Below, piece by piece: positions 1-10,187 of a stretch of 64,000 nt of DNA (position 1 is the first letter of the stretch; each line of letters begins with the position of its first letter). Both the position numbers and the translations under genes were made by a program. The notes beneath the pieces are model-generated. The model was not told the origin of the DNA and made no database searches. It was given only the letters and a program-made list of their open reading frames with translations. Origin of the DNA: Aspergillus flavus (Eukaryota; Ascomycota; Eurotiomycetes; Eurotiales; Aspergillaceae); the NCBI RefSeq assembly GCF_009017415.1, contig NC_092407.1, positions 3,782,001-3,846,000 on the forward strand, read 5' to 3'.

Positions 1-18
1 AGATACTCTTTAACGGCC

Positions 19-548
19 TTACAGCTTTTGGCTCGTCCACTGCACTCCTGCAGCCTCCAAGCCTTCTTCGCCGTCCACCAAGACGCACCAACCTTCACTT
101 CCCGCTCCCCCATCACCTGCAATCACGGCCGAGAAGTGATTGTGAGCGAAGTCCAGGACCGCGTCATCAAATGTTCCGGGCTGCAACCACACGGCCGGAA
201 TTCCCACCGAATGAGCCTCCTGGAGCAATTTCAGAGTGACCTTTGGCGGGGTCACAACCGACAAGGATGTCTGCGAAGGCGTAGGCAAGGCGCTGGGCGA
301 TGCGACCGTATCGTAGGCACGAGAGGGCAGTTCGATCTGCGGTGCGCGAGGATTGAGAGGAGTGACAGGTAGGGAATGCTGATGATACCATGCGAGGACT
401 AGTCCATCGGTATATCGTTACTTAGCGACCGATTATTTAAAGCTTGGGGGTTCATATTCCTACTCTTGTAACCAAACTTGTTACTGTCGGTGCTTGCGCC
501 CGCGACGGCAAAGCGCGGGGAAGAGAAGAAACGCTTTACGGCCTCCAT
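19..548 (-). CDS. CoA-binding domain protein (YccU-like), two exons
   Basis: Small Rossmann-fold protein of the CoA-binding (YccU/DUF-type) family, about 154 residues, cytosolic or mitochondrial; its substrate is unknown. Exons are 548-464 and 398-19, joined through a 65-nt GT..AG intron (GTAGGA..CTAG). The splice gives the family's conserved run FGYKILAWYHQHSLPVTPLN, which neither exon frame gives alone. The N-terminus MEAVKRFF..RFAVAGAS is the glycine-rich nucleotide-binding start of the fold. The C-terminal half has the typical GIPAVWLQPGT and a GWCVLVDGE segment near the end. The open frame extends upstream to 587, but only from a TTG codon. The ATG at 548 lies in a good context (GCCATGG), so I use it. 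The gene is divergent from rad4. Function beyond CoA or nucleotide binding is not inferred. Confidence 0.85.
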
Positions 549-863
549 GGCTGTGACTGTAGAAAAGCGATGGGAATGGTAAGACAATAACTGAATAGAC
601 CTAGAAAAGAAACCACAGATGAGTATAAAGGAGAGAAGAGTGAAGACGAGAGTAAAAGGTGGGGAAATTGTTCCGGGGAATCTAGATTCATTTTATCGTT
701 AATCCTCGGCTGTCCGACTTATCGTTATCACTGACAACTCCGCAAGTCTTGTGAAACTACATCCAATCTTTCATCTTCCTTATTTCGTCCGATTCGCCCA
801 ACTCGCTCGTTTTGCCTTCGTCTTTTACTCTTTTCACTAAATATCACTCTTTCAATTCTTCGT

Positions 864-3572
864 ATGCCCCCCTTCGTCCCCCGCAAGCGACTCTCCTCCG
901 CGGATCCGCCCAGTGCCAAACGCCACAATGCGACAGCTGCTCCCAGTGTCGACATCGCCGCCCTCGATGACGAATCAGACTCCCCATTAAGCGACGTTCC
1001 CAGTGAAGCTGCTCTTCAGGACCAGGATCTCGAAGATGAGGCCAGTGACGAATCAGAATCGGACGATGACGAAGTGGATTGGGAAGATGCAATGGACTCG
1101 AAGGCTACCACCGCCACAGCGACCACTCCTTCGATGACACCCGCCCACGTCCAGGATCTGGAGCTGACTCTCGACAAAAACGAGGTGCATCTGTCCGATA
1201 TAATCGATGGGAAGAAAGCTCCATCCAAAATCGAACGCCAAATCCGGGTTCTTACCCACTGTCTGCATGTTCAGTTCTTGCTCCACCACAACGCTATCCG
1301 AAATGCCTGGGCGAACGATTCCCAAGTCCACGATATTCTACGTCGCAAGCTACCTGAAGCCCTTTATAAAGAGGTTAAAAAGTGGAAAGTGTCTTCTGGT
1401 CTGGAGCTCCCTGAAAAGCCCCCGGAAGAAACTACCAAGAAGAAGAAATGGAAGCAGCGTCGCAAATCGGAGAGAGACTGGGGCGAGGGCTCATCGCGGA
1501 TGGAGCCTGGTCAGCCGGATATGAGCCGTGGAGATCCTATTATCACGCTACTCAAGGTCTTGGCCGCCTATTGGAAGAAACAATTCAAGATCACCGCCCC
1601 AGGGCTACGAAAGCGTGGCTATCGGCCTATGTCCCACCTTGAGGCTGATATATCCGCATTTAACAAGGAAGAACACGACCCTGAGAGATTTGGAGAGAAG
1701 GTCTGCGGCATCGAGGAGTTTCGACAGGCTGCAGAGCGTATGGAAGGGTCTCGTGACCTGGGTGCTCAGCTGTTTACTGCACTACTTCGCGCGCTTTCGA
1801 TTGAAGCTCGACTCGTCGCCAGTCTTCAGCCTTTAGGGTTCGGTTGGACCAAGGCGGAGACATACACGCCGAAAGTCAAGGTTGAGGCAGAAGCCCAAAC
1901 TGAGATTGGGGATACCGAGGATGCCGATTCCGATGACAGCGATGTAGTCCAGAAACCCGTGGGCAGTAGAACCAATCCCAAGGGGTATGATAAGGATCTT
2001 CCAGTTCCAATCTACTGGACAGAAGTTGCGTCTCCGGTTACCCACCAGATCATTCCCGTCGACCCGCTGGTGCTACCGAATGCTGTAGCGACAACGCCAG
2101 AGCTCCAGGCCGCATTCGAACCTCGAGGGGCTAAAGCTGAAAAAGCCAAGCAAGTGATTTGTTATGTGATAGCATACTCATCCGACAAGACCGCAAAGGA
2201 TGTCACCACGCGGTATCTCCGACGGCGCACATGGCCTGGCAAGACGAAGGGCTATCGAATGCCAGTAGAAAAGATCCCCGTGCCTGGTCGGAGAGGAAAG
2301 TTTCACGAGTACAACTGGTTCCGTGTTATCCTGCGGATCTACGAGCGTTCAACAAAAAGCCGGACAGCGGTTGACGACCTTGAGGATGCGAACGACCTGG
2401 TACCGAATCAACCCGAGAAAAAGTCAGCTAAGGAAGGCGACACACTTCAAAGCCTCAAGGCCTCAACCGAGTTCGTCCTAGAACGCTTTCTCCGCCGCGA
2501 AGAAGCCCTAAAACCAGGATCCCAGCACGTCCGCACTTTCGTGAGCGGAAAAGGCATCAAAGCCAAGGAAGAGAAGATCTACCGACGAGCAGATGTCCTA
2601 AAATGCCTCTCCGCCGAGAGCTGGCACAAAGAAGGCCGACAAATCAAGAAGGGCGAAGCGCCATTAAAGCGAGTACCCATCCGCGCCGTAACGCTCCTCC
2701 GCAAACGCGAAGTCGACGAACTCGAGCGCGAAACCGGCGAAAAGCCAAAGCAAGGCCTCTACGCCAAATACCAAACAGAATACATCATCCCGCCACCCAT
2801 CCGCAACGGCGTCATCCCCAAAAACGACTACGGTAATATCGACTGCTTCGTCCCCAGCATGGTGCCACGCGGTGCCACACACATCCCCTGGCCCGGTACC
2901 GTGCGCATCTGCAAGAAACTCGGTATCGACTACGCCGAAGCCGTTACAGGCTTCGAATTCGGTTCCAAGATGGCCGTCCCCGTCATCGAAGGCGTCGTCA
3001 TAGCATCAGAAAACGAAGACCTAGTCAAGGACGCCTGGCGCGCTGACGCCGCAGAAAAGCGCGAGAAGGTGCGCCGCAAAGCCGAAGCGCGCATCCTTCA
3101 AACTTGGCGGAAATTTCTCTTCGGTCTGCGTATCGCCGAGCGTGTCCGCGAAGAGTACGGTGAATCCTCCCGCGACCACGAAAGAGACGCATATAACCCA
3201 TTCACAAGCCGTAAGTCAGGTCAACAGGCCCCTGCACCGGAACCTCACGTCCGCGAACCATCAGAGGAGGGAGATCCAGTTGATTACGGCGGAGGGTTCC
3301 TTCTTCCTGGTGAAGATGACGGCGATGATGGAGATCTCATCGTCGAGAGACACCAGCCTTCGCAACCTGAACGTGAAAATGAGGTTGCTGCTGCTGCTGA
3401 ATCGGATGATGCAGCAGTTATGGATATGGAAATCTCGGATACTAGTTCCGTCCAGGAACTCTCTTCTTCACCGGAGATAGCAGATTCTGAAGATGAACTT
3501 CCTGATTCGGAGCCTGAGTATGTACCTCCCGCTACGCGGAGACGTACTCGGAATGCCACGCGGAAGGGTTAA
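864..3572 (+). CDS. rad4: DNA repair protein Rad4 (XPC homologue)
   Basis: Damage-recognition subunit of global-genome nucleotide excision repair. In yeast it works with Rad23 to find helix-distorting lesions and recruit TFIIH. It is a single-exon frame of 902 residues. Order of parts: acidic N-terminus; degenerate transglutaminase-like fold (from about residue 260, DLGAQLFTALLRALSIEARL, and continuing past 400); BHD1 (about 535-605); BHD2 (about 610-670); BHD3 (about 671-765, ATHIPWPGTVRICKKLGIDY then VTGFEFGSKMAVPVIEGVV). The tail is acidic and low in complexity (DDGDDGD, SSSPEIADSEDELPDSEPE) and ends in a basic patch. The length suits the fungal family. The start is an ATG at the beginning of the frame. 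The gene is convergent with the augmin gene, whose stop lies 309 bases away. Confidence 0.95.
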   Translation: MPPFVPRKRLSSADPPSAKRHNATAAPSVDIAALDDESDSPLSDVPSEAALQDQDLEDEASDESESDDDEVDWEDAMDSKATTATATTPSMTPAHVQDLELTLDKNEVHLSDIIDGKKAPSKIERQIRVLTHCLHVQFLLHHNAIRNAWANDSQVHDILRRKLPEALYKEVKKWKVSSGLELPEKPPEETTKKKKWKQRRKSERDWGEGSSRMEPGQPDMSRGDPIITLLKVLAAYWKKQFKITAPGLRKRGYRPMSHLEADISAFNKEEHDPERFGEKVCGIEEFRQAAERMEGSRDLGAQLFTALLRALSIEARLVASLQPLGFGWTKAETYTPKVKVEAEAQTEIGDTEDADSDDSDVVQKPVGSRTNPKGYDKDLPVPIYWTEVASPVTHQIIPVDPLVLPNAVATTPELQAAFEPRGAKAEKAKQVICYVIAYSSDKTAKDVTTRYLRRRTWPGKTKGYRMPVEKIPVPGRRGKFHEYNWFRVILRIYERSTKSRTAVDDLEDANDLVPNQPEKKSAKEGDTLQSLKASTEFVLERFLRREEALKPGSQHVRTFVSGKGIKAKEEKIYRRADVLKCLSAESWHKEGRQIKKGEAPLKRVPIRAVTLLRKREVDELERETGEKPKQGLYAKYQTEYIIPPPIRNGVIPKNDYGNIDCFVPSMVPRGATHIPWPGTVRICKKLGIDYAEAVTGFEFGSKMAVPVIEGVVIASENEDLVKDAWRADAAEKREKVRRKAEARILQTWRKFLFGLRIAERVREEYGESSRDHERDAYNPFTSRKSGQQAPAPEPHVREPSEEGDPVDYGGGFLLPGEDDGDDGDLIVERHQPSQPERENEVAAAAESDDAAVMDMEISDTSSVQELSSSPEIADSEDELPDSEPEYVPPATRRRTRNATRKG

Positions 3573-3880
3573 TGCCCTCCTATACCCCTGTTTTCTTTAC
3601 ACCACGTGTTTAGTATTTTTATTTTTGGGAATGATTGTAGCTATGTAATGACGGAGTTAGGGTATCGTCAGTAACGGACACGGATTCGGAGTAGGAGTTA
3701 AAAAAAGTATGCGATGTTGGAATTAACGACAATTTACTGGCATACTGTCTTGGTTATATCCGTGTATATGTATCATTGAATTTATTGACTAAATCAGATA
3801 GACTATAGGGGTATACTGTCTATATGGCTATGCTGTATAAGATTCAAGAGAACTGTACAAGGTGATCAGCAACGGGGCAG
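3573..3880. other. Convergent 3' intergenic region (rad4 / HAUS6-like)
   Basis: AT-richer stretch between two converging stop codons, presumably both 3' UTRs. I see no open frame, repeat or RNA gene in it. Confidence 0.6.
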
Positions 3881-5713
3881 TTACCTGCGCCGTCTAGGCA
3901 GGGGCGAATCCAAGCCGTAGGCCTCGTTCATATCCAGTCTAGAATCCATGTCCATGCCGAGATCGAAATCTTCCACCGGACTTACATGTACTGCCGGCGA
4001 AGAGATGGGGCTATGGGCGACTCGTGGCCGGGACTTGAAAACACTGTTATAGTCCGCCTCTTCTTCGAAAAGTTCGTCGCGCGGTGTGGATGCTCTGCTG
4101 ATTTCGGGAGTCTGCCTCTCGGGCAGTTCGAATTGATTCACGGGGAAAGAGGGCCGCGGGCGGCGAGGTCGAAGACTCTCTCTAGGCCGTGGGGTACTTT
4201 GGGGAGGAGGAACTAATGACATGGATTTCCGGGTCCGTTCAATCAGGTTATATGTGTTGCGTTCCTTGCGCTGGGCGGGTTTGAACTCCAGATCAGAAGA
4301 GAGTTGCAGCGAGGGAGAGCTGGATCGGCCTATAGAATCATCCGCTTCAGATGTAACACTGCCCGAGGGTGTGCTCTTGGTGGTAGCATCTTGCTGAACC
4401 AATTGAGGGGATGACGTATTGCTTGAGGACGATGATTCATGCCCAGCCATACGACGGTCTGCATCAACTACGGGGGCATGTAATGGAGTGGCTCGTGAAG
4501 ATGAGCGGTGCGTGCCTTCGATTCGAGCAAGTGCTTCCGTCATGGAGAACAGAAGTGCGCGATCGTCTGCTTTAGGAGAGATGCGTTCCACCGGCTCTCG
4601 AACAGCCCTGGCGATGCTGGCGACAGTGAGTGCCTGGTGGTCCCGGAACGCCAAGGGAGGACTCCTTATTGTGTTCATCGATTCTACCCGCTCATGTCTC
4701 AGCATCGAACTGTGATATTGATGCCATCTCAGTAAACGGGCGCGCTGTCTCGTGATGCGTGTTTCCAAGTCGATCAATAGATCCGGAGCAGAGTTTGTTC
4801 TAAGGTCCTCTACCGTCGACGCCTTTGCCTTGGACCATGCCGTTGAAAAAGGCAGTTCCAGAAACGCATCGCTGCTACTTCGGGCACCTCCATATAGCAG
4901 AGTGTCGGCCCAATCCGCATTGCTTAGACAATTGGCCTTGACCATTTGTGCCAATTCATCGAAGTTAGCCTCGTTCGCAATCTGGGGACGTTCTTCCTGA
5001 GACTGAAGCTCTAGCTGACTCTTTTTGTAGTCCAACAATTGTGAGAATCGTGCATGCGTATCCCGTACCCGACTACGACGCTCTCCCACCTCTCTCAACG
5101 AGACACGATGCGCAAGAATGAGGGGCAGCATGCGTTGATATTCTTGTTGAGTCAATCCCGAAGCCAGTGACAACTTCATAGCGGGGGTCCCAAGTCCTTC
5201 ATCCGCCGAGGCGGCCAGAGCTTTGCGAAGAACTGCAGTAGAAAAGACCGCAAGAAGCTCGTCAAATTTCTCCCCCTTGCAGTCATCAAGCATTGACTTC
5301 CGCAAAATAGTCTCTTTTCCTAAGTCTCCATTCTTCTTCAACTCGGACAACACACGAAACAGAGCGGCGCGCAGATTGACCGACTGCAATGGCTCTAGTG
5401 GAGGAAAGAATGGCCGGAGTTTCTAGCGTATTATGTCAATCAAATACCACACACGCGAGGTTGAAAGCGCACATACATCCCGAGCAGTTTCCGGGTCCCA
5501 AAGTGCCACTAATTGGTAGAGTGCCCATTCGATGGCCTTGACACGCTGGCGCTGGTTCTGCGATGATGGGGATAAAGAGCGAACTGTAATACCCGGCCAG
5601 TCATCACGGGAGTCTAGTTGTAGAAGCTGAAGGTTCCGGACAAAGACAGCAACGGGTGGTTGTGGTGTCCAATCCGGCCTTTTGGACCGAGAGGGAGGTC
5701 GGGGCGACTGCAT
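3881..5713 (-). CDS. HAUS augmin-like complex subunit 6 homologue
   Basis: Probable subunit of augmin, the complex that recruits gamma-tubulin to existing spindle microtubules. Two exons, 5713-5477 and 5422-3881, with a 54-nt GTATGT..CTAG phase-0 intron, give 592 residues. The N-terminal third resembles the HAUS6 N-terminal domain: PPVAVFVRNLQLLQLD, then RVKAIEWALYQLVALWDPET, then across the splice KLRPFFPPLEPLQSVNLRAA and LFRVLSELKKNGDLG, followed by ETILRKSMLDDCKG. The remainder is helical or charged, then a disordered Ser/Pro/Arg-rich tail ending PLPRRRR. The start ATG is at 5713, shortly after a short T-rich stretch. It is divergent from the HD-domain gene. Assignment rests on the N-terminal domain; the C-terminal half is poorly conserved, as usual for this subunit. 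Confidence 0.8.
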
Positions 5714-6171
5714 AGTTGCGAGATACTGAAGCGGTCAGCAACGTCTTATGAAGACAAAGAGCTGGAGAAAGGGGTTGCATACCAGCGATCCTCAGTCCGC
5801 ACTGGCGGTAGTGCCATAGACACTGACGTTTAAAAGAACCGGATCATAGATGCTAGAACTGATCTGGAATAGCAGTGGGTGGGGAGAGCGCGAGAAGATT
5901 AAATGAAAGTAAGTGGTTTGCGGGGACGACAGATCGAGTGCCAATCATGTGCTTGTTTATATTGTTTATCATGCTGGTTATCAGTCACCCTCACCGCCTT
6001 CTTCTTTTTCTCTTTCCCCCCGCAGAATCTCCCCTCAGTTTTTTGGTCTTTCTTTCTTTCCCCTCTCTCAGTCTTTCTTTTAAGCATATAAGGCCCTTCT
6101 CCCCTCCGTTTCTGTAACATCGAGTTTAATTTTCGCATTTCTGTCTTTATATCGTTTGAAGTATCATCAAA
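5714..6171. promoter_or_regulatory. Divergent promoter region, HAUS6-like (-) and HD nucleotidase (+)
   Basis: 458 bases between two start codons pointing apart. The half nearest the + gene (about 5995-6085) is a pyrimidine-rich CT stretch of the kind often found in Aspergillus promoters and leaders. No TATA box or specific factor site stands out. Confidence 0.5.
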
Positions 6172-6910
6172 ATGGGCTCTGAAACACCATCTAATGCCCT
6201 TTGGACCACGCAGTCTGGTGAGAGGAATTCTGCAACGATACCCAGAAACCGTAAACAAAGGCTAACAATTCGAACCAGTGTTGGCCACCCTTCCTCACCC
6301 CCCTGAGGAGAACTCCGCTTCCCCGATTCCGTTCTTCCACCTTCTCGAGCGCCTGAAGACCACCAAGCGGGAAGGCTGGCGCCGCTTCGGTATCACAGCA
6401 GGCGAATCGATCTCAGACCATATGTACCGTATGTCAGTGATGACAATGCTCGCCCCGCCCTCGCTCGCTCCGCGACTCAATCTGCCCCATTGCATGAAGA
6501 TGGCTCTCATCCACGACATGGCTGAATCGCTGGTCGGCGACATCACCCCAGTGGACAACGTGGACAAGCAAGAGAAGGCACGCCGCGAAGCCGACGTGAT
6601 GAACTACATCACCAAGAACCTGCTGGGAGGTGTTCCTGGTGGGATGCTGACCGGAGATGAGGTTATGAAGGTGTTCCAGGAGTATGAAGATAACGAGACG
6701 CTGGAAGCCAAGTACGTACACGATATCGACAAGATGGAGCTTCTCCTGCAGATGGTTGAATATGAGCGTACCCACGACCTCGATCTGTCTGAATTTTGCC
6801 ACGTCGCGAACCGTGTCCAGCTGCCGGAAATCAAGGAATGGGCGGCGACAGTGCTCCAGGAGCGGGAGGCTTTCTGGAAGAAGAAGGCCGCCAATGGAGT
6901 TCAAGCATAA
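6172..6910 (+). CDS. HD-domain 5'-deoxynucleotidase (HDDC2/YGK1 family)
   Basis: Metal-dependent phosphohydrolase of the HD superfamily. Its human (HDDC2) and yeast (YGL101W/YBR242W) relatives remove phosphate from deoxynucleoside monophosphates. Exons are 6172-6217 and 6279-6910, split by a 61-nt GTGAGA..CCAG intron inside a Val codon; the protein is 225 residues. Metal ligands are visible in family order: SDHMYRMSVM (first His), ALIHDMAESLVGDITPVD (the HD pair) and HDIDKMELLLQ (final Asp). Length and motif spacing match HDDC2. The second exon could be read alone from a GTG, but the spliced start with MGSETPSN is at an ATG after a pyrimidine-rich stretch. It is convergent with the HIT gene. 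Confidence 0.92.
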
Positions 6911-7290
6911 GAGTGCGAATGATTGATACGGACGATATTCTTTCGGTTGATATTCCTTTCGGGTTATATTTAATGGCGTCGATGCCTTACGAGTTACCTT
7001 TCTTTCGGTTTGCTTTTTTCTGCTTCTCTATTATTATTATTATTATCATCATGCATACCACTAGACAGATGGAGGCGTTTGGATGGGCCCACGATTAGAT
7101 CAGATACCATCGACGATCGATGAGTCTTGTCACATACACATTGGAAGAACACAGTGTAAAGCTCTATCACAAACCAACATAAACATAGAATCCGCAAAAG
7201 AAAATAAGGTATCCCACGCAAATAACAGTAAAAGAAAGTCTATCGATCTATAAAATACTATAAAATACTATACATTCACAACACCACAAC
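6911..7290. other. Convergent 3' intergenic region with ATT microsatellite
   Basis: Region between converging stops. It holds an (ATT)n run at about 7029-7045 and a doubled 10-base unit, ataaaatact, near 7250-7270. No gene is visible. Confidence 0.6.
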
Positions 7291-7897
7291 TCAATCCACC
7301 GCCTCCGCCTCCATCTCCTTCGCCAACATCCTCGCCTCAGCCTCCATATCCTCCATACTCCTCGGCCTCCTCTCCTCATTATCAACCGCCGGAAACCTCG
7401 TTCTCCGCTGCCGATACTGCTTCCCCAAATCCCCCTCCTCCCCATCTAACATATCATAAACCGCATCCGTCCCTCCCCGAGCATCTAAATCCGCCTTCTT
7501 TCTCGGGATGATATGCGCATGCACATGAGGCACGCTCTGTCCCGCCTCTACGCCGTCCTGCACGGCAATGTTGAGACTACTTGCGCCGTAGACGCGCTCG
7601 ACCATTCGGCCTACACGGCGGACGGTCAGGAAGAGGTCTGTTGTTTCGGAGGGGGTGAGGTCGGAGACGCGGGGGACGACGCGGCGCGGGGAGACGAGGA
7701 CGTGGCCTGGGAGGATGGGTTTGAGGTTGACGAGGGCGAAGGAGAGGGGGGTTAAGTGGAAGACCTGGTTTTCGGAGTATTGGTTAGTGGTTCTGAGGGA
7801 AAGGGGTTTATGTGTTATTGGGCGGAGGCTTTTTACTTACCTGGGATGTGACGACGAAGGGACCGAAGTGGATCGGTCCTTTCACGGCGAGGGCCAT
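7291..7897 (-). CDS. HIT-family bis(5'-adenosyl)-triphosphatase (FHIT/HNT2-like)
   Basis: Dinucleoside polyphosphate hydrolase (Ap3A to AMP + ADP) of the histidine-triad superfamily, FHIT branch. Exons are 7897-7841 and 7764-7291, with a 76-nt GTAAGT..CAG phase-0 intron, giving 176 residues. The catalytic histidine triad is plain in PHVHAHIIPRK. Upstream are the typical FHIT N-terminal strands PIHFGPFVVTSQVFHLTPLS and VNLKPILPGHVLVSPRR, and the helix ETTDLFLTVRRVGRMVERVY. After the triad comes the lineage-typical insert up to the acidic C-terminus. The N-terminal exon is only 19 codons, so gene callers can easily miss it. The gene lies tandem with, and downstream of, the MOB gene's strand direction but is separated from it by 485 bases. 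Confidence 0.93.
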
Positions 7898-8235
7898 TGT
7901 GGATGGGGAGTCTTCGGTGGGCATGTAAAGGTAGGTTTTTCGGTTGATGGGTTTATGACGGTTGCATATGGCAAGAAAGGTGACAATTTGACTATGAGGT
8001 GGTTTTTGAGAGAGCCGAGGGTGTTGAGGGATTCGGAGTTGGAGGCGGCGGCGTCATTGTTTATGGCCGGTCGAGTGGATCTCGGACAAGTCTATCAAGC
8101 TGCATTCAACGGAACAACACCTCATTTGTTTACGAATAGCTACCGATTCAATATAGGCAATGGGTATCATTAATCACTCGGATACGCGAATTCATATATT
8201 ACACATCAGTAACCGTCCTCACCCAGTTTGTCAGT

Positions 8236-8268
<33 letters not shown>

Positions 8269-8382
8269 GATAACGTCATCAATGCAGGCATGATAGTGAT
8301 GCAAGGCATATTACAATCGTAGTATAAACACATGGCATAGCATCAGAAGGAAATAAATATAGGGTTCTGTTGAATGTAAGAT
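7898..8382. other. Intergenic region with A-rich/GAAAA repeat
   Basis: Between two genes on the - strand. It holds a 14-base A tract followed by (GAAAA)n at 8236-8270, on the 3' side of the MOB gene. An open frame on the + strand runs through to 8173, but it is a shadow of the HIT gene plus non-coding sequence. Confidence 0.5.
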
Positions 8383-9875
8383 TTACGTCTCTTTCGCGGG
8401 CTCAGACACTGGTTCGGCTTCTTGCTCGGTAGTCTGTTTTGTCTCTGCCTCTGATTCTGGTTTCGTGGCCTCCTCGGTTGAGGCTGTTTCGGGCTCATCC
8501 TTCTGCGCATCGCTTCCCTCAGTGCTAGGTTTTGATTCCTCCTGTTCGGTTATCTTGGTATCTGCATCGACCGCCTGTGGAGCTGCCTCCGTCTCTTCAT
8601 CAACTTGCACTTCTGCAACGGTAATTTGTGACTCGGTGCTACCAATCGACACCTGTTCGTTAGAGGCCTTGGGCTCTTCACTGACAGCTTCCACGGGTGG
8701 CTGAGGCTCTGGTTCCTTCTGTGCCGGTTCTGCGGGCTTTTCGCTTTCTTGCTGCTTTGGCTGTTGCTCGTCATCCTCGGCGCTTTCGCTGATGGTTGTG
8801 ACATCGCGGATAGTCGTAACCCGAGAACTTGTTGATGGGGTATTCTTGTGACGTCGAGTGGTCGCCGACGGTGGTTCTTGCAGTGTGGCAGGCAGCGAAC
8901 CTTCACCCTCTTTCCGCAGTATCGTCATGCGACGCCCGTCCGTCTCCTCCTCTGCCGGTTGGACGGGATCGGCACCCTCCGCCTCAGCCGGAACGGTGTA
9001 ATTATCTTCTGGTATCAAGCTGTAGAGATCACAAACCGTCTTGAAAAAGATATATAGTCCATCGTGGCCCTCGACCTGCCAAAACACTTCCCGATGTTGA
9101 AACCAGGCATGCGCAAAGATACGGTAGAGGCGGCGGAAGATATTGGTCAAATGTCTCATGCTCGCCTGCGGACCACCACCTGCCTCTGAGCCTAGTGTAA
9201 GACGACTAGGGAAATACTTCGGTGAAGTGAGGATGTTGGTTGCCCAATCCAGGGTGTGGCAAGAATAGTCGATAGCACAGCATGATTTAGGTGGATCGTG
9301 AACGGCACAGAGATACTGCCATTCCGACGCTCGCATTTCTGGGCATGTCTGTGCGGAGCAAGGGGGGTTTTCGGCGAAGAAGGCAATGATAAGATTGTTT
9401 ACTTTCATTGTTAGGAAGCGGCAAAGTTCATAGAGCCAAAGCGACCGGTCAACGCCCTCCGGGGGCTCTGCAAGCTGGATGGCAACCTCCCGGTTGATCG
9501 GGACGACAGTTTCAGATCCTTCGGGTCGGGTGTAGTGGTTGTAGAGGGCCTTAAGGTGCTCTTGAAGCTGGAAGGAAGAATCGAGCTTTGGGGGAGGCCC
9601 TAGTCAGTGAAAGTGCGGCGCAATCCGTTTTGTTTACATACCTGAGAGAGAGGGATCAGAGGCGGACCAACTGCCATGTCGACAGACTTGGTCCCTGGTC
9701 GGATTCTTCGAGTTGAGCCATCATCTGCTCCATGGGAAGCACCTAGCAGCTGCTCTGCATCCTGGCCAAACGATTCGCCGACCGACGGCGATTTGGGGCC
9801 GATCTGAACCTCTGTAAACGGAGGAGGACTGGGTAGGCGCGGGGAGCTAGCCTGAGAAGCTCCCGCAGCAGCCAT
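8383..9875 (-). CDS. mob3: MOB family protein, phocein/MOB3 type (STRIPAK subunit)
   Basis: Homologue of phocein (human MOB4, Sordaria/Neurospora MOB-3), a component of the STRIPAK phosphatase-kinase complex that governs fungal development and cell fusion. Exons are 9875-9642 and 9585-8383, with a 56-nt intron from GTATGT to an unusual AAAG acceptor that restores the frame PLSQ-LDSSFQLQEHLKAL; the protein is 478 residues. The MOB core (about residues 85-290) has the zinc cysteines CSAQTC, then SEWQYLCAVHDPPKSCCAID, KYFPSRLTLG, and the zinc histidines in HAWFQHREVF. The KYFPSR and RRLYRIFAHAWFQHR runs fit phocein better than MOB1. The C-terminal third is an acidic Pro/Glu/Gln/Thr-rich tail absent from animal MOB4. 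It is divergent from ZNG1. Confidence 0.9.
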
Positions 9876-10187
9876 GTCTAGACAATTACAGAGCTTAAGG
9901 TGAAATGAAAGAATGAATTAAGACAAAAGACTAAAACGAAAGTTAAAATGAAGGAAAGAAAAACAAGCTGTTAAGGAGAGACGGAGGAGGCGCTTAGGCC
10001 AAGCGGAGCTTCTGGAAGGAATGACGGGACGGAGACGGAGATACCACCGGCGGAGCTCATGACTAGTCAGTGCCCTAAGCCCTAGCTAATCCTCTCTGGG
10101 TAACGTCATTCCGTCAATCAGATCATCTATTGTATTTCCCCATACTCTGGGGATATCTCGTGGGCCGACCGGATAACCTGATTCATC
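9876..10187. promoter_or_regulatory. Divergent promoter region, mob3 (-) and ZNG1 (+)
   Basis: 312 bases between two start codons pointing apart. It is purine-rich near the MOB start. No recognisable specific site was found. Confidence 0.45.
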
